Of a DNA stretch of 64,000 nt, positions 18,285 to 26,345 are shown piece after piece. Source of the stretch: Occultella gossypii (GTDB lineage Bacteria; Actinomycetota; Actinomycetes; Actinomycetales; Beutenbergiaceae); contig NZ_JAGSHT010000020.1 of assembly GCF_019947135.1 (NCBI RefSeq), forward strand, positions 62,001 to 126,000. The letters are read 5' to 3'. Position numbers and translations under genes: made by a program. The notes under the pieces are model-generated. The model ran no database searches. It saw only the letters and a list, made by a program, of their open reading frames with translations, and was not told the DNA's origin. Within the stretch, counting starts at the first letter, position 1. Each line of letters starts with the position of its first letter.

Positions 18285-18380
18285 TCAGGCCTGGACCGGC
18301 AGGGCCGACATCGAACAACAGCACATGGCGAGGGAGATCTGCAGCGGCGTGGTCGCTCGTTCCCTGGTGATGATGCCCAT
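18285..18380 (-). CDS. 31-residue leader peptide with a Cys-Cys-Cys run
   Basis: The peptide reads MGIITRERATTPLQISLA then MCCCSMSALPVQA and ends at TGA 18285-18287. An AGAGGG ribosome-binding site lies about 10 nt upstream of the ATG. Leader peptides with consecutive Cys codons upstream of sulfur-metabolism genes are known in actinobacteria, mycobacteria in particular, where ribosome stalling at low cysteine controls the downstream genes. Here the downstream gene is a flavin monooxygenase 143 nt away, with a hairpin in between. It is too short for ordinary gene finding. Confidence 0.65.
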   Translation of the reverse strand: MGIITRERATTPLQISLAMCCCSMSALPVQA

Positions 18381-18492
18381 GTGCGGTGTTTCCCTCTTCT
18401 CGAGCGCCTGCGGCGCCGTGCGCTTGCTCCGCATCGAATGACCGGAACCAGGTCGTCACCCGGGGCACCCCACCGCAGTTGGAGGGTTGCCG

Positions 18493-18520
18493 GTCAGCAA
18501 GCCGGGGCTTTTGCGCTGAC
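18493..18520 (-). terminator. Stem-loop behind the lipase-like gene
   Basis: GTCAGC...GCTGAC with inner AAGCC/GGCTT pairing forms a strong hairpin 73 nt past the stop of the minus-strand hydrolase. No long U-tract follows. It separates that gene from the leader-peptide promoter region. Confidence 0.45.
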
Positions 18521-18592
18521 ACTCAAGACCTTGGAGGTGAGTCTAGGAGACCCTTTGATGACGTGTCAACCAAACCTCGGGGTCCGCACGAC

Positions 18593-20398
18593 TCAACAGG
18601 TCGGAGTGGGATCGGCGCCGGCCAGGCGGGCCGTGGTCCAGTCGACCAGCTCCTCCGTGAGCGGTGAGTCCGCGGCGACCAGGCTCAGGTGGTCGAGACC
18701 GGCGTACTCCCGGTAGTCGAGGGACTGCCCGGCGGCGCACTGCGCGCTCATCCAGGTCCGCTGCATCGACGGCAGCACAAGTGTGTCGGCGTCCCCCTGT
18801 GCGACGAGCACCGGCACGTCGATGAGGTCGGTCGGGCTGTTGTCCCGCAGCGTGGCCCCCAGGCTGGAGTCGAGGGCTTCGTCGACGAACACGGGCTCGA
18901 ACAGCTGGGACGCCGCGACGCCGGCGGCGAGGGCGTCCCGGCCGTCGAAACACAGGGCACCGATCCGGTCCACCACGGGTTCGGTGCCCGGGGTGAGGAC
19001 GTCGTCGACGCCGAGTTCCGGGTAGTACTGCGCCCACGAGGCGGCGATGTACGCCGACACGACCTTTCCAGCGACCTCGTCCTTGATGCCGGCCGCAAGG
19101 CGGTACAGGTCGGTGGCCGGCGCCATCGCCGCGACCCCGACGATGGTGAACTCCGGTGCGTACTCGGGGGCGACGATCGCCGTCCACAGCGCACCGTGAC
19201 CGCCCTGTGAGTGGCCCCAGACCGCCGTCGTGTCCGAGAGCGCCAGCCCTTCGATCTGGTGGGCCGCACGGAGTGCGTCCAGCACGTCCCGGCCGGCCTC
19301 CTCACCGACCAGGTACGGGTGCGGTCCCGCGGTGCCGAGGCCGACGTAGTCGGTGAGGACCCCGGCCCAGCCCTGCGCGACCATGTCCTCCAGCGCGGCG
19401 CCCGCACCGTTTCCGAACGGGGCCGGCGCCAGCGAGGGGGCGCAGCGCGGCACGATCCCGGTGGTGCCATGGGCCACCGAGACCACCGGCAACGCATCCC
19501 CGGTGCGCTCGGCCGGGGCGATCACGGTGCCGCTGGCAACGGCCGGCGAACCGTCCGCATGGGTCGTCGTGTACAGGATGCGCCACCCGTCGGCGCCGGC
19601 CGGAACCCCGGTCGAGAGCGGTTCGGTCCGCAGCAACTGCCCCGGTTCCGCCGGGACCGCGACCGGTGGGGTGTAGAACCCGTCCGGTACCACCTCGGGC
19701 CCGCCGGCCCGCAGCCAGTAGGTGCCGCCGGCCATGAGCACCGCGACCAGCAGTGCGGCGATCCCGACGGCGAGCGCACTCCCCCGCCGGAACCGCCCGG
19801 CCGGCCGCGGCGAGGGTGCCGCGCCGGAGCCGGCCGAGCCGCTCACGCGCCGCAACATCGACAGCGCGGCGGGGATCGCGAGGACCAGGCCCGCGTAGAC
19901 GAGGAAGGCACCGAAGATCGCGCCCACGGCAAGCACGGTCAGGACCGGCCAGGCCTGGGCGAGCGGGGCGAACAGCAGCGCCGCGACTCCCCCGAACGTG
20001 GCACCGGCCCGCGCGGTCCGGGTGCCCCGGATCGCCCCGACGATGCCCGCGACCCCGCTCGCCACCAACGCCACGGACAGGACGGTGACCAGCCCCGGCA
20101 GCGTGAGGCCGCGCCACAACGCGACGAACCCGCCCAGGCCGACCAGGAGCACGGCGAGGATGACGTCCACCCGAGCGATCGAGGACGCACCCGCTTGCAG
20201 GTACCGGGCCACGCCGGCGAGCACGAGGCCGGCCGCCACCAGGCCCAACAGCAGGTGGATACCGGCGCCGGCCGCGACCGTGGTGAGCGTCACCCCGAGC
20301 AGCACCATCAGTCCTCCGACGACCCCGGCCACGGCGGGCGGCGTCGGCCGCGGATCCAGGGGGCGCCATCGGCGTGCCTGCTCTGTCCCTGCGGTCAC
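18593..20398 (-). CDS. Membrane-anchored alpha/beta hydrolase, secretory-lipase-like
   Basis: The probable start is GTG at 20396-20398, giving 601 residues. The first ~230 hold six or so membrane helices (VAGVVGGLMVLLGVTLTTVA, DVILAVLLVGLGGFVALW and others). A last helix near 260 (ALAVGIAALLVAVLMAGG) precedes an extracellular hydrolase. The nucleophile elbow is VWGHSQGGHGALW, an Asp is in VPVLVAQGDADTLV and a His in AGLDHLSLV, together forming the triad of LIP-type lipases. Paired Cys residues (CAPSL, ALCFD, SAQCA) suit an exported domain. The membrane part fused to the lipase is unusual. The substrate is unknown. Confidence 0.8.
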   Translation of the reverse strand: MTAGTEQARRWRPLDPRPTPPAVAGVVGGLMVLLGVTLTTVAAGAGIHLLLGLVAAGLVLAGVARYLQAGASSIARVDVILAVLLVGLGGFVALWRGLTLPGLVTVLSVALVASGVAGIVGAIRGTRTARAGATFGGVAALLFAPLAQAWPVLTVLAVGAIFGAFLVYAGLVLAIPAALSMLRRVSGSAGSGAAPSPRPAGRFRRGSALAVGIAALLVAVLMAGGTYWLRAGGPEVVPDGFYTPPVAVPAEPGQLLRTEPLSTGVPAGADGWRILYTTTHADGSPAVASGTVIAPAERTGDALPVVSVAHGTTGIVPRCAPSLAPAPFGNGAGAALEDMVAQGWAGVLTDYVGLGTAGPHPYLVGEEAGRDVLDALRAAHQIEGLALSDTTAVWGHSQGGHGALWTAIVAPEYAPEFTIVGVAAMAPATDLYRLAAGIKDEVAGKVVSAYIAASWAQYYPELGVDDVLTPGTEPVVDRIGALCFDGRDALAAGVAASQLFEPVFVDEALDSSLGATLRDNSPTDLIDVPVLVAQGDADTLVLPSMQRTWMSAQCAAGQSLDYREYAGLDHLSLVAADSPLTEELVDWTTARLAGADPTPTC

Positions 20399-20554
20399 GG
20401 CGCTCCCCGACCCCGCCGGTCGTGCGCCGGCACCCGCGTGGGCCGAGGTGGCCCGGAGCCAGTCTGGCGCACTCCGCGACCGGCGCGCCGCGACACCATC
20501 GGCGGACGGGCCATCTCGCCATTCGGGATTCCCCGGACGTCCCGGAGCCGGGTG

Positions 20555-20580
20555 GTGACCCGACGGTAGCGTCGGGTCAC
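20555..20580. promoter_or_regulatory. Perfect 10-bp inverted repeat upstream of the flavin reductase pair
   Basis: GTGACCCGAC and GTCGGGTCAC are separated by GGTAGC, in the divergent interval 54 nt before the flavin reductase start. The spacer with its flanks (CGGTAGCGT) resembles an actinobacterial -10 box, so a repressor bound here would cover a promoter. It could also act as a hairpin. No neighbouring regulator gene is present. Confidence 0.5.
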
Positions 20581-20634
20581 GGGAGCACGCGCCAGGCACC
20601 CGACCAGTCAGATCGCCGAGTTCGGACGGGAACG

Positions 20635-21177
20635 ATGACCACCACTCTCACCACCCTGAGCGGCAACCCGCGTCGGGGCTCTCGCACCCTCGCCGTCGCC
20701 GAGGCTGCCGCCACCCGGATCGCCGGCCTGGTGGGCGGATCCGCCCCGGTCGACGACCGCGTGATCGAGCTCGCCGACCTCGCCGGGCAGCTGTTCGCCC
20801 CGGAGCACCCCGAGGCGGACGCAGCGCTGGCCCGGGTGGCCGGTTCCGACGTCCTCGTCGTGGCGACGCCGGTCTACAAGGCCAGTTACACCGGACTGCT
20901 CAAGTCCTTCCTCGATCTCTACGGTGCGAACGGGTTGCGCGGGGTCGTCGCACTGCCCGTCGTGGTCAGCGGCAACCCGGCCCACCTGCTCTCCACCGAC
21001 ATCCACCTGCGGTCGTTGCTGGTGGAGCTCGGCGCGAGCGTCCCCACCCGCGGCCTCGGGGTGGTCGAATCCCAGCTGGGCACGATCGACGACGTGCTGG
21101 ATGCCTGGTTCGCCGACCACGGCGCGCTTCTGCGTGGCGCGGTCACCGCCCGGGCCGGTGCGGAGGCGGCGGCATGA
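20635..21177 (+). CDS. NAD(P)H-dependent FMN reductase (SsuE/MsuE-like)
   Basis: This 180-residue flavodoxin-fold protein begins TTLSGNPRRGSRTLAVAEAA (phosphate-binding loop) and has VVATPVYKASYTGLLKSFLD, the diagnostic flavin-contact stretch of the NADPH-dependent FMN reductase family. Such enzymes supply reduced FMN to two-component monooxygenases. It overlaps the next flavin reductase by 4 nt. The nearest monooxygenase is the LLM protein at 17095-18141, with which it may work. Start chosen at ATG 20635, where family similarity begins. Confidence 0.85.
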   Translation: MTTTLTTLSGNPRRGSRTLAVAEAAATRIAGLVGGSAPVDDRVIELADLAGQLFAPEHPEADAALARVAGSDVLVVATPVYKASYTGLLKSFLDLYGANGLRGVVALPVVVSGNPAHLLSTDIHLRSLLVELGASVPTRGLGVVESQLGTIDDVLDAWFADHGALLRGAVTARAGAEAAA

Positions 21178-21737
21178 GCGCCGAGACGCTGAGCGACCTG
21201 GAGCGCCTGCTCGCCGAGCAGGACGAGCCCCAGCTGAACGCCGACGAGTACAAGCGGGTCTTCCGTCAGCATCCCGCCGGGGTCGCTGTCGTGACGTTCA
21301 ACGGTCCGGGCGCGGAGGCTGCGGGCCCGGTGCCGGTCGGCTTCACCGCGACGTCGGTGATCTCGGTCTCGGCCGCTCCCCCGTTGCTCGCGTTCTCGAT
21401 CGCGTCGACGTCCTCGTCCTGGCCGGCGTTGAGCCAGACCGGGACCGTGGTCGTGAACTTCCTCGACGGTCCGTCCGCGCACCTGTCCACCACCTTCGCG
21501 ACGAGTGGAATCGACCGGTTCGCCGATGCCCCCTGGCACCGGCTCCCCACCGGTGAACCCACGCTGACCGAGGCGTGCGCCCGGGTCCGGGGCCGCGTGG
21601 TGCAGCGGATCCCGGCCGGAGACAGTTACCTGGTCACCCTGCGGGCGCTCAGCGCCCAGATTCCCAGGACCGGCTCGCCTCTGGTCTACCACGACCGCAG
21701 CTACCACCAGATCGGCGGGCACAGCCGGCTGGCCTGA
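21174..21737 (+). CDS. Flavin reductase domain protein (DIM6/NTAB type)
   Basis: This 187-residue split-barrel FMN-binding protein carries FRQHPAGVAVVTFNGPG, GFTATSVISVSAAPPLLAFS and VNFLDGPSAHLSTTFA, typical of flavin reductases that feed class C/D monooxygenases. The first 25 residues are a helical extension. It is translationally coupled to the FMN reductase upstream. Two flavin reductases in one operon without an adjacent oxygenase is unusual and suggests the LLM monooxygenase or a distant one is the acceptor. Confidence 0.82.
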   Translation: MSAETLSDLERLLAEQDEPQLNADEYKRVFRQHPAGVAVVTFNGPGAEAAGPVPVGFTATSVISVSAAPPLLAFSIASTSSSWPALSQTGTVVVNFLDGPSAHLSTTFATSGIDRFADAPWHRLPTGEPTLTEACARVRGRVVQRIPAGDSYLVTLRALSAQIPRTGSPLVYHDRSYHQIGGHSRLA

Positions 21738-21778
21738 TCACGACCGAACCGCTCCACCGGAGCCGGCGGACCGGACGG

Positions 21779-23638
21779 TCAGGACCAGTCCGGCAGGTAC
21801 GCCTTCGTGGCGGCATCGATCGCGATCGAGTACGTCCAGTCGGTGCGTCGGGTGGAGCCCCACGCCTGCCAGCCCTGCCGCTCGCTGTGCGCGAGGACGG
21901 TGACGCCGTCCGGCACCCACGGTCCCGCGATCGGCGAGAAGAACGGGATCGCTCCGACCGCACCGATGAAGGTCGCCCAGCGCCGGGCGATCTGGCTGCG
22001 CCTCCACGGGCCGAGGACCACCATGACCCGGCGGTGCTGCAGGTAGTTCGCCACGAGCTCGATCTCCCACGCGAACCCCTGCCGGACCTCGAGGGGGGTC
22101 GCACTGAGCACCACCGCCCGGGCCGTCTGCGCGTACCGGGCCACGTGCTGCTGCCACTCGTCGTTGCTGAAGCTGGCCCGGGCAGCGCCGATCGGGGCGA
22201 TCCGGGCACCGGGCGGCGCGATCGCGATCACCGGCCCGGACATCGAGAGCTGCTGCACCAGCACCTCCTCGAACCGCACCTGGCGGAACAGGCTGAGCGC
22301 ACCGAACAGGCCCCTGCGGCGCAGCAGGCCGGGCAGTTTCAGCGAGTCCTCGTCGAAGCTGCGCAAGTACAGGTAGTGCGGGCGGGTGTCCTGGGCGAGG
22401 GCATCCGCCACCGAGGCCGCCCGGATCCGCCGACCGAACTCGTCGAGGGCGACGAGCAGGGCGATGGCCACGAGCAGGACCGGCACCAGCCAGATCCGCT
22501 GGTTGCCGGCGAAGGCCCGAGCGATCGGGTAGAGCGGCCCCGCGAGCGGCTCCCAGCGCCCGGAGAGCCCGGCGGCGGAGTCGACCGGCCAGCCACCGCT
22601 GGCGCCCGCGTACCAGTTCAGCAGTACGAAGACGACCAGGATCACCGGGAGCAGTCCGTAGGCGATGGTGCTCAGAGCCATGCCGACGCCGCCCCGCATG
22701 CTGAGGCTGCCGAGCCGGGCGGGCCGGACGTCCTCCACCGGGTGCGGTGGGATGAGGCGGTACATCAGGGCGACGAACCCGACCAGGACCGCGAGGCCGA
22801 GCAACAGGCCGAGTGCCGCCGAGGTGTCCCCGGCGATGACCGCGTTCAGTTCGACGAGGGTCAGGAAGCCTGCGAAGAACCAGACGGCCATCCGGATCCG
22901 CCGCTTCCACCGGGCGCCCAGCACCACCCGGGTCAGGTCGTGGTACCGGGGTGAGGTCGAGCCGGACCGGTACCGGGGGCGGCGCGCGAAGGCGATCAGC
23001 CGGAAGGGTCCGACGACGAGCAGCCACATGAACACGACGAAGACGATCGTCTGCAGGAGCACGTCGCTGAGGTTGTAGCCGGGGGTGTTGACCCGGGTGT
23101 ACCCGTCCGCGGCCAGGGTGTCCTGCAGGTCAAGGGCGAACGGCCCGATCTGCCCGGCGCACGCTCGCGGTTCGGCAGCACACGGCAGCCGCAGCTCGAC
23201 CAGCGCGGTCGAGTCCTCCGCCGTGGTGATCCACTGCGACCTGAGTTCGGAGTCGCCCCCGTTCCACCGGACCCGCTCCTCGCCGTCGAGCACCTCGACC
23301 CCGGTCACCGGCTCGCCGGGGATCCCCCGCCACTCGGCCAGGCCGATGGCCTCGTCGTCGTCGTCACAGACGACGTACCAGAGGGTCAGCTCCTCGCCCG
23401 CGCCGGGCCCCTGCCAGCGCCACTGCTGCGCGGTGCCGCAACCTGGCGCATCCCCGACGCTCTCGTCGACGGCGGACGTGAGCAGGAACCAGTCGTCGCC
23501 GGGTGCCCATGGTGGGTCCCCGGCCGGGGCCGCGGAGGCCGACGGCGCACCGAACGTTCCGAGGAGCACGGCCACCAGGGCGATGGCAAGGCCGAGCACC
23601 ACGCGCCGGGCCGGGCGCACCGAGGCAAGGGACGTCAC
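21779..23638 (-). CDS. Polytopic membrane protein with C-terminal TIR-like domain
   Basis: This 619-residue protein has a signal peptide ending near ASAAPAG (residues 1-38) and an extracellular Cys-containing domain to about 185. About five to six membrane helices follow (IVFVVFMWLLVVGPFRLIAF, FFAGFLTLVELNAVIA, ALGLLLGLAVLVGFVALM, VILVVFVLLNW, VPVLLVAIALLVAL). From about residue 420 there is a cytoplasmic Rossmann-like domain with HYLYLRSFDEDS, VRFEEVLVQQLSMSGPVIAI and RQGFAWEIELV. The FDED and WEIE elements suggest a TIR-like fold, possibly an NAD-consuming or nucleotide-sensing effector. It overlaps the SLOG gene by 4 nt and is the third gene of the SLATT-SLOG operon. The fold call is tentative. 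Confidence 0.7.
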   Translation of the reverse strand: MTSLASVRPARRVVLGLAIALVAVLLGTFGAPSASAAPAGDPPWAPGDDWFLLTSAVDESVGDAPGCGTAQQWRWQGPGAGEELTLWYVVCDDDDEAIGLAEWRGIPGEPVTGVEVLDGEERVRWNGGDSELRSQWITTAEDSTALVELRLPCAAEPRACAGQIGPFALDLQDTLAADGYTRVNTPGYNLSDVLLQTIVFVVFMWLLVVGPFRLIAFARRPRYRSGSTSPRYHDLTRVVLGARWKRRIRMAVWFFAGFLTLVELNAVIAGDTSAALGLLLGLAVLVGFVALMYRLIPPHPVEDVRPARLGSLSMRGGVGMALSTIAYGLLPVILVVFVLLNWYAGASGGWPVDSAAGLSGRWEPLAGPLYPIARAFAGNQRIWLVPVLLVAIALLVALDEFGRRIRAASVADALAQDTRPHYLYLRSFDEDSLKLPGLLRRRGLFGALSLFRQVRFEEVLVQQLSMSGPVIAIAPPGARIAPIGAARASFSNDEWQQHVARYAQTARAVVLSATPLEVRQGFAWEIELVANYLQHRRVMVVLGPWRRSQIARRWATFIGAVGAIPFFSPIAGPWVPDGVTVLAHSERQGWQAWGSTRRTDWTYSIAIDAATKAYLPDWS

Positions 23639-24189
23639 GCCGGCCTCGCGTAGCCGTCCGGCCAGACGACGGCGACCTCGATGCCGCCTGCGCGGGCGGC
23701 GTCGACGATCTGCGCCGTACCGCCGGTGCCGCGCTCGCGCTGCCCGTCCCAGACGGCGAGCAGCAGGTCGGCCCCCTCGAGCACGGCCAGCCCGGCCGCC
23801 AGATAGGCGTCCGGGGACGGCTCGGGATAGTCGAGCACACGGACCGAGGCGGCCCGAGCCAGCAGGGCCTCGAACGGGGCCTGGTAGTCGGCCAGGAGGG
23901 TCTCGGCGTAGCCGTCGGCGGGCAACACCACGTCCAGACGCAGGCCGAGCGACAGCGCGATCCCGGCCGCCAACTGGTCGGCCCCCTCGGCCAGGCTGCT
24001 GACCAGGTGGGCCGGCCCACCGGCCCGGCCCGCCCGGTCCTCATCGCGGCCGACGGCGTTGCCGTCGTCCGTGCCGCCGACCTCGTCGACGGCGTACGGG
24101 GCGAGGACGGCCCGCACGCCCCGAGCGATCACGTCCCGGGCGGCGTCGTCGTAGTTCCGGTGGCCCGTGACGGCGATCCTGGCGCTCAT
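23635..24189 (-). CDS. SLOG-domain nucleotide-sensing protein
   Basis: This 184-residue protein starts MSARIAVTGHRNY at 24189. The Rossmann-like SLOG/LOG features are TGHRNYDD near residue 8, LVSSLAEGADQLAAGIAL near 63 and LAVLEGADLLLAVWDG near 135. SLOG domains bind or process nucleotide-derived ligands and are known partners of SLATT membrane proteins in predicted conflict systems. Overlaps of 4 nt on both sides fix it as the middle gene of a translationally coupled operon. Its ligand and whether it is an enzyme or a sensor are unknown. Confidence 0.8.
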   Translation of the reverse strand: MSARIAVTGHRNYDDAARDVIARGVRAVLAPYAVDEVGGTDDGNAVGRDEDRAGRAGGPAHLVSSLAEGADQLAAGIALSLGLRLDVVLPADGYAETLLADYQAPFEALLARAASVRVLDYPEPSPDAYLAAGLAVLEGADLLLAVWDGQRERGTGGTAQIVDAARAGGIEVAVVWPDGYARPA

Positions 24190-25136
24190 CCGACCGACTC
24201 GTCCGGGGTTCGGCCCGGCTCGGCGGTGCGCAGCGACTGCCAGGTGGTCAGCTCGTCGGCGAGCACCGCCTCGGCGCGCGCCACGAACGTGGTCCACTCG
24301 TCCTCGGTGATCCCCTCGCGGGTCCAGGCGACCAGGGTGGCCAGGTGGCTCGCGGTGCGGCCGTAGATCTCGTGCGTCTTACGGTGCTGGCGCATCTGGT
24401 TCCAAGCGCCGAACACGGCAGCCAGGGCACCGAACACGCCGAGCAGGTCGAGGTCGATGATGTTCGCGGCCTTGAGCACCGCGGCGGCCAGACCCGCGGC
24501 CTCGGCGAGCAGCATCGCGAGGAACCAACGGTCCGCGAGCACGCCGTGCCGGCGGCTCTTGCGGGCGTACCAGGTCATCTGGTCAACGATGCGCCCGGTG
24601 ACGTACGCGTCCCGGCGCGTGGTGAAGTCGGCCTCGCGCAGGTCCGACATGGCACGTGTGACGTACTCGAGGTTCTGGCCGTGGGTGGCCAGTGTCACGC
24701 CCAGGTCGGCGATCTCGTCGTTCTGCGCAGCCAGGAACATCCGCCGCGCCCGTGGTCCGTCGAGCTCCGGACCGAACGGGGCGCCCCGCACCGCGAAGCG
24801 CCAGCTGTCCGCCTTCGCCGACTCCGCCACGGAGCGGGCCCGCAGCCAGTGGGACTCGGAGTCCTTGGTGTTCAGGTACACGCGCAGCAGCAGGCTGGCG
24901 CCGAAGCAGACGGCACCGAGGACGGCGACGATGTCGGCACCCGAGCCCGGCAGTGGGATGGAGAACGTCCCGCACAGGGCGGCCAGGACCAGCAGTGTGT
25001 AGTGCACCCGCATACCGCGCACGAACGTGGTCTGGGACCTGACGGCCACCTCGTCGGCGGCGGCGACCACACCCGAGAGGTCCTCATCACGCAGGATGCC
25101 CGGCGGGCGCACACTCGGCTCCGACCTCTGGCTCAT
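24186..25136 (-). CDS. Double-SLATT (SLATT_3 plus SLATT_1/DUF4231) membrane effector
   Basis: In this 316-residue protein, residues 42-90 hold two membrane helices (YTLLVLAALCGTFSIPL, DIVAVLGAVCFGASLLLRVY) followed by cytoplasmic helices, a SLATT_3-type layout. Residues 185-300 hold QMTWYARKSRRHG, two more helices (FLAMLLAEAAGLAAAVL, LLGVFGALAAVFGAW) and the Glu-rich tail EDEWTTFVARAEAVLADELT, the DUF4231/SLATT_1 layout. SLATT proteins are predicted pore-forming effectors controlled by nucleotide signals. It starts 57 nt after proB on the same strand, so it may be read from the obgE-proB transcript as well as its own promoter. The effector role is a family-level prediction. Confidence 0.82.
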   Translation of the reverse strand: MSQRSEPSVRPPGILRDEDLSGVVAAADEVAVRSQTTFVRGMRVHYTLLVLAALCGTFSIPLPGSGADIVAVLGAVCFGASLLLRVYLNTKDSESHWLRARSVAESAKADSWRFAVRGAPFGPELDGPRARRMFLAAQNDEIADLGVTLATHGQNLEYVTRAMSDLREADFTTRRDAYVTGRIVDQMTWYARKSRRHGVLADRWFLAMLLAEAAGLAAAVLKAANIIDLDLLGVFGALAAVFGAWNQMRQHRKTHEIYGRTASHLATLVAWTREGITEDEWTTFVARAEAVLADELTTWQSLRTAEPGRTPDESVG

Positions 25137-25193
25137 GCACCCCTCCGGCGATCCATCGACGGCTCAGCCTAATGGCCCCCGGCGGCGACGGGG

Positions 25194-26345
25194 TCAGGTT
25201 CCGCGGTACGGGCGCACCTGCACCAGGTCGTCGCGGTGGACCACCGCGCGGGCGTTGCCGTCCCCGAACCGTTCCCGCAGTTGCACCGACGTGGCACCCA
25301 TCCGCTCGGGCAGCTCGTCGGCGGAGTAAGCGACCAGTCCCCGGGCCACCACGGTGCCGTCCGCGGCGGCGATCTCCACCGGGTCCCCTGCCTCGAAGGT
25401 GCCCTCGACGCCGATCAGGCCCGCGGCGAGCAGGGATTTCTTCCCGACCGTGAGCGCGCGGACCGCGCCGTCGTCGATGATGAGCCGGCCGCTGGTGTGG
25501 GCGGCGTGCGCCAGCCACAGGCGCCGCGTCTGGATCCGGCGCCCGGTGGTCGAGAACCAGGTGCCGACGTCCTCGCCGGCGAGTGCGGCGGCAGCGTTCG
25601 CGGCGCTGGTCAGGATGACCGGCACACCGGAGCCGACGGCGATCTGGGCCGCCTCGATCTTCGTCACCATGCCGCCGGTGCCCACGTGCGAGCCCTTGGC
25701 GGTCAGCTCGATGCCGTCGAGGTCCGCCGGCGAGTCCACGCGGGCGACCCGGCTCGAGCCGGGCCGGCTCGGCGGGCCGTCGTAGAGCGCGTCGACGTCC
25801 GAGAGAAGGAGCAGGCCGTCGGCGCGGACCAGGTGGGTGACCAGCGCGGCGAGGCGGTCGTTGTCGCCGAACCGGATCTCGTGGGTGGCGACGGCGTCGT
25901 TCTCGTTCACGATCGGGACCACACCGAGCGCGAGCAGGCGCACCAGGGCCCGCTGGGCGTTGCGGTAGTGGCTGCGCCGGATCACGTCCTCGACGGTGAG
26001 CAGCACCTGCCCGACGGTGCGCTGGTGTGCCGCGAACGCCCGGGTGTAGTGCGCCATGAGCAAGCCCTGACCCACGCTCGCCGCCGCCTGTGCGGTGGCG
26101 AGGTCCTTCGGGCGGGAGCTCAGTCCGAGGACGGTGAGCGCGGACGCGATCGCTCCGGAGGAGACCAGGATCACCTGTCCCCCGGCCGCCACCCGGGCGG
26201 CAAGCACGTCGGTGAGCGCCCGCAGGCGGTCTACGTCGAGACGCCCGGCGTCATCGGTGAGGGACGACGACCCGACCTTCACCACGAGCCGCTGGGCCCG
26301 GGCGGGGTCGGCGAACGCCGCCCGGTCGGTGAGCTCCGGCGTCAT
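25194..26345 (-). CDS. proB: Glutamate 5-kinase ProB with PUA domain
   Basis: This 383-residue protein phosphorylates glutamate in the first step of proline synthesis. The amino-acid kinase domain has [43 protein letters not shown] and [15 protein letters not shown]; a PUA domain follows from about residue 285 ([13 protein letters not shown]). ATG 26345 is chosen because it overlaps the obgE stop by 4 nt, showing coupling. ProA is displaced to 15656-16999 by accessory genes. Confidence 0.95.
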   Translation of the reverse strand: MTPELTDRAAFADPARAQRLVVKVGSSSLTDDAGRLDVDRLRALTDVLAARVAAGGQVILVSSGAIASALTVLGLSSRPKDLATAQAAASVGQGLLMAHYTRAFAAHQRTVGQVLLTVEDVIRRSHYRNAQRALVRLLALGVVPIVNENDAVATHEIRFGDNDRLAALVTHLVRADGLLLLSDVDALYDGPPSRPGSSRVARVDSPADLDGIELTAKGSHVGTGGMVTKIEAAQIAVGSGVPVILTSAANAAAALAGEDVGTWFSTTGRRIQTRRLWLAHAAHTSGRLIIDDGAVRALTVGKKSLLAAGLIGVEGTFEAGDPVEIAAADGTVVARGLVAYSADELPERMGATSVQLRERFGDGNARAVVHRDDLVQVRPYRGT

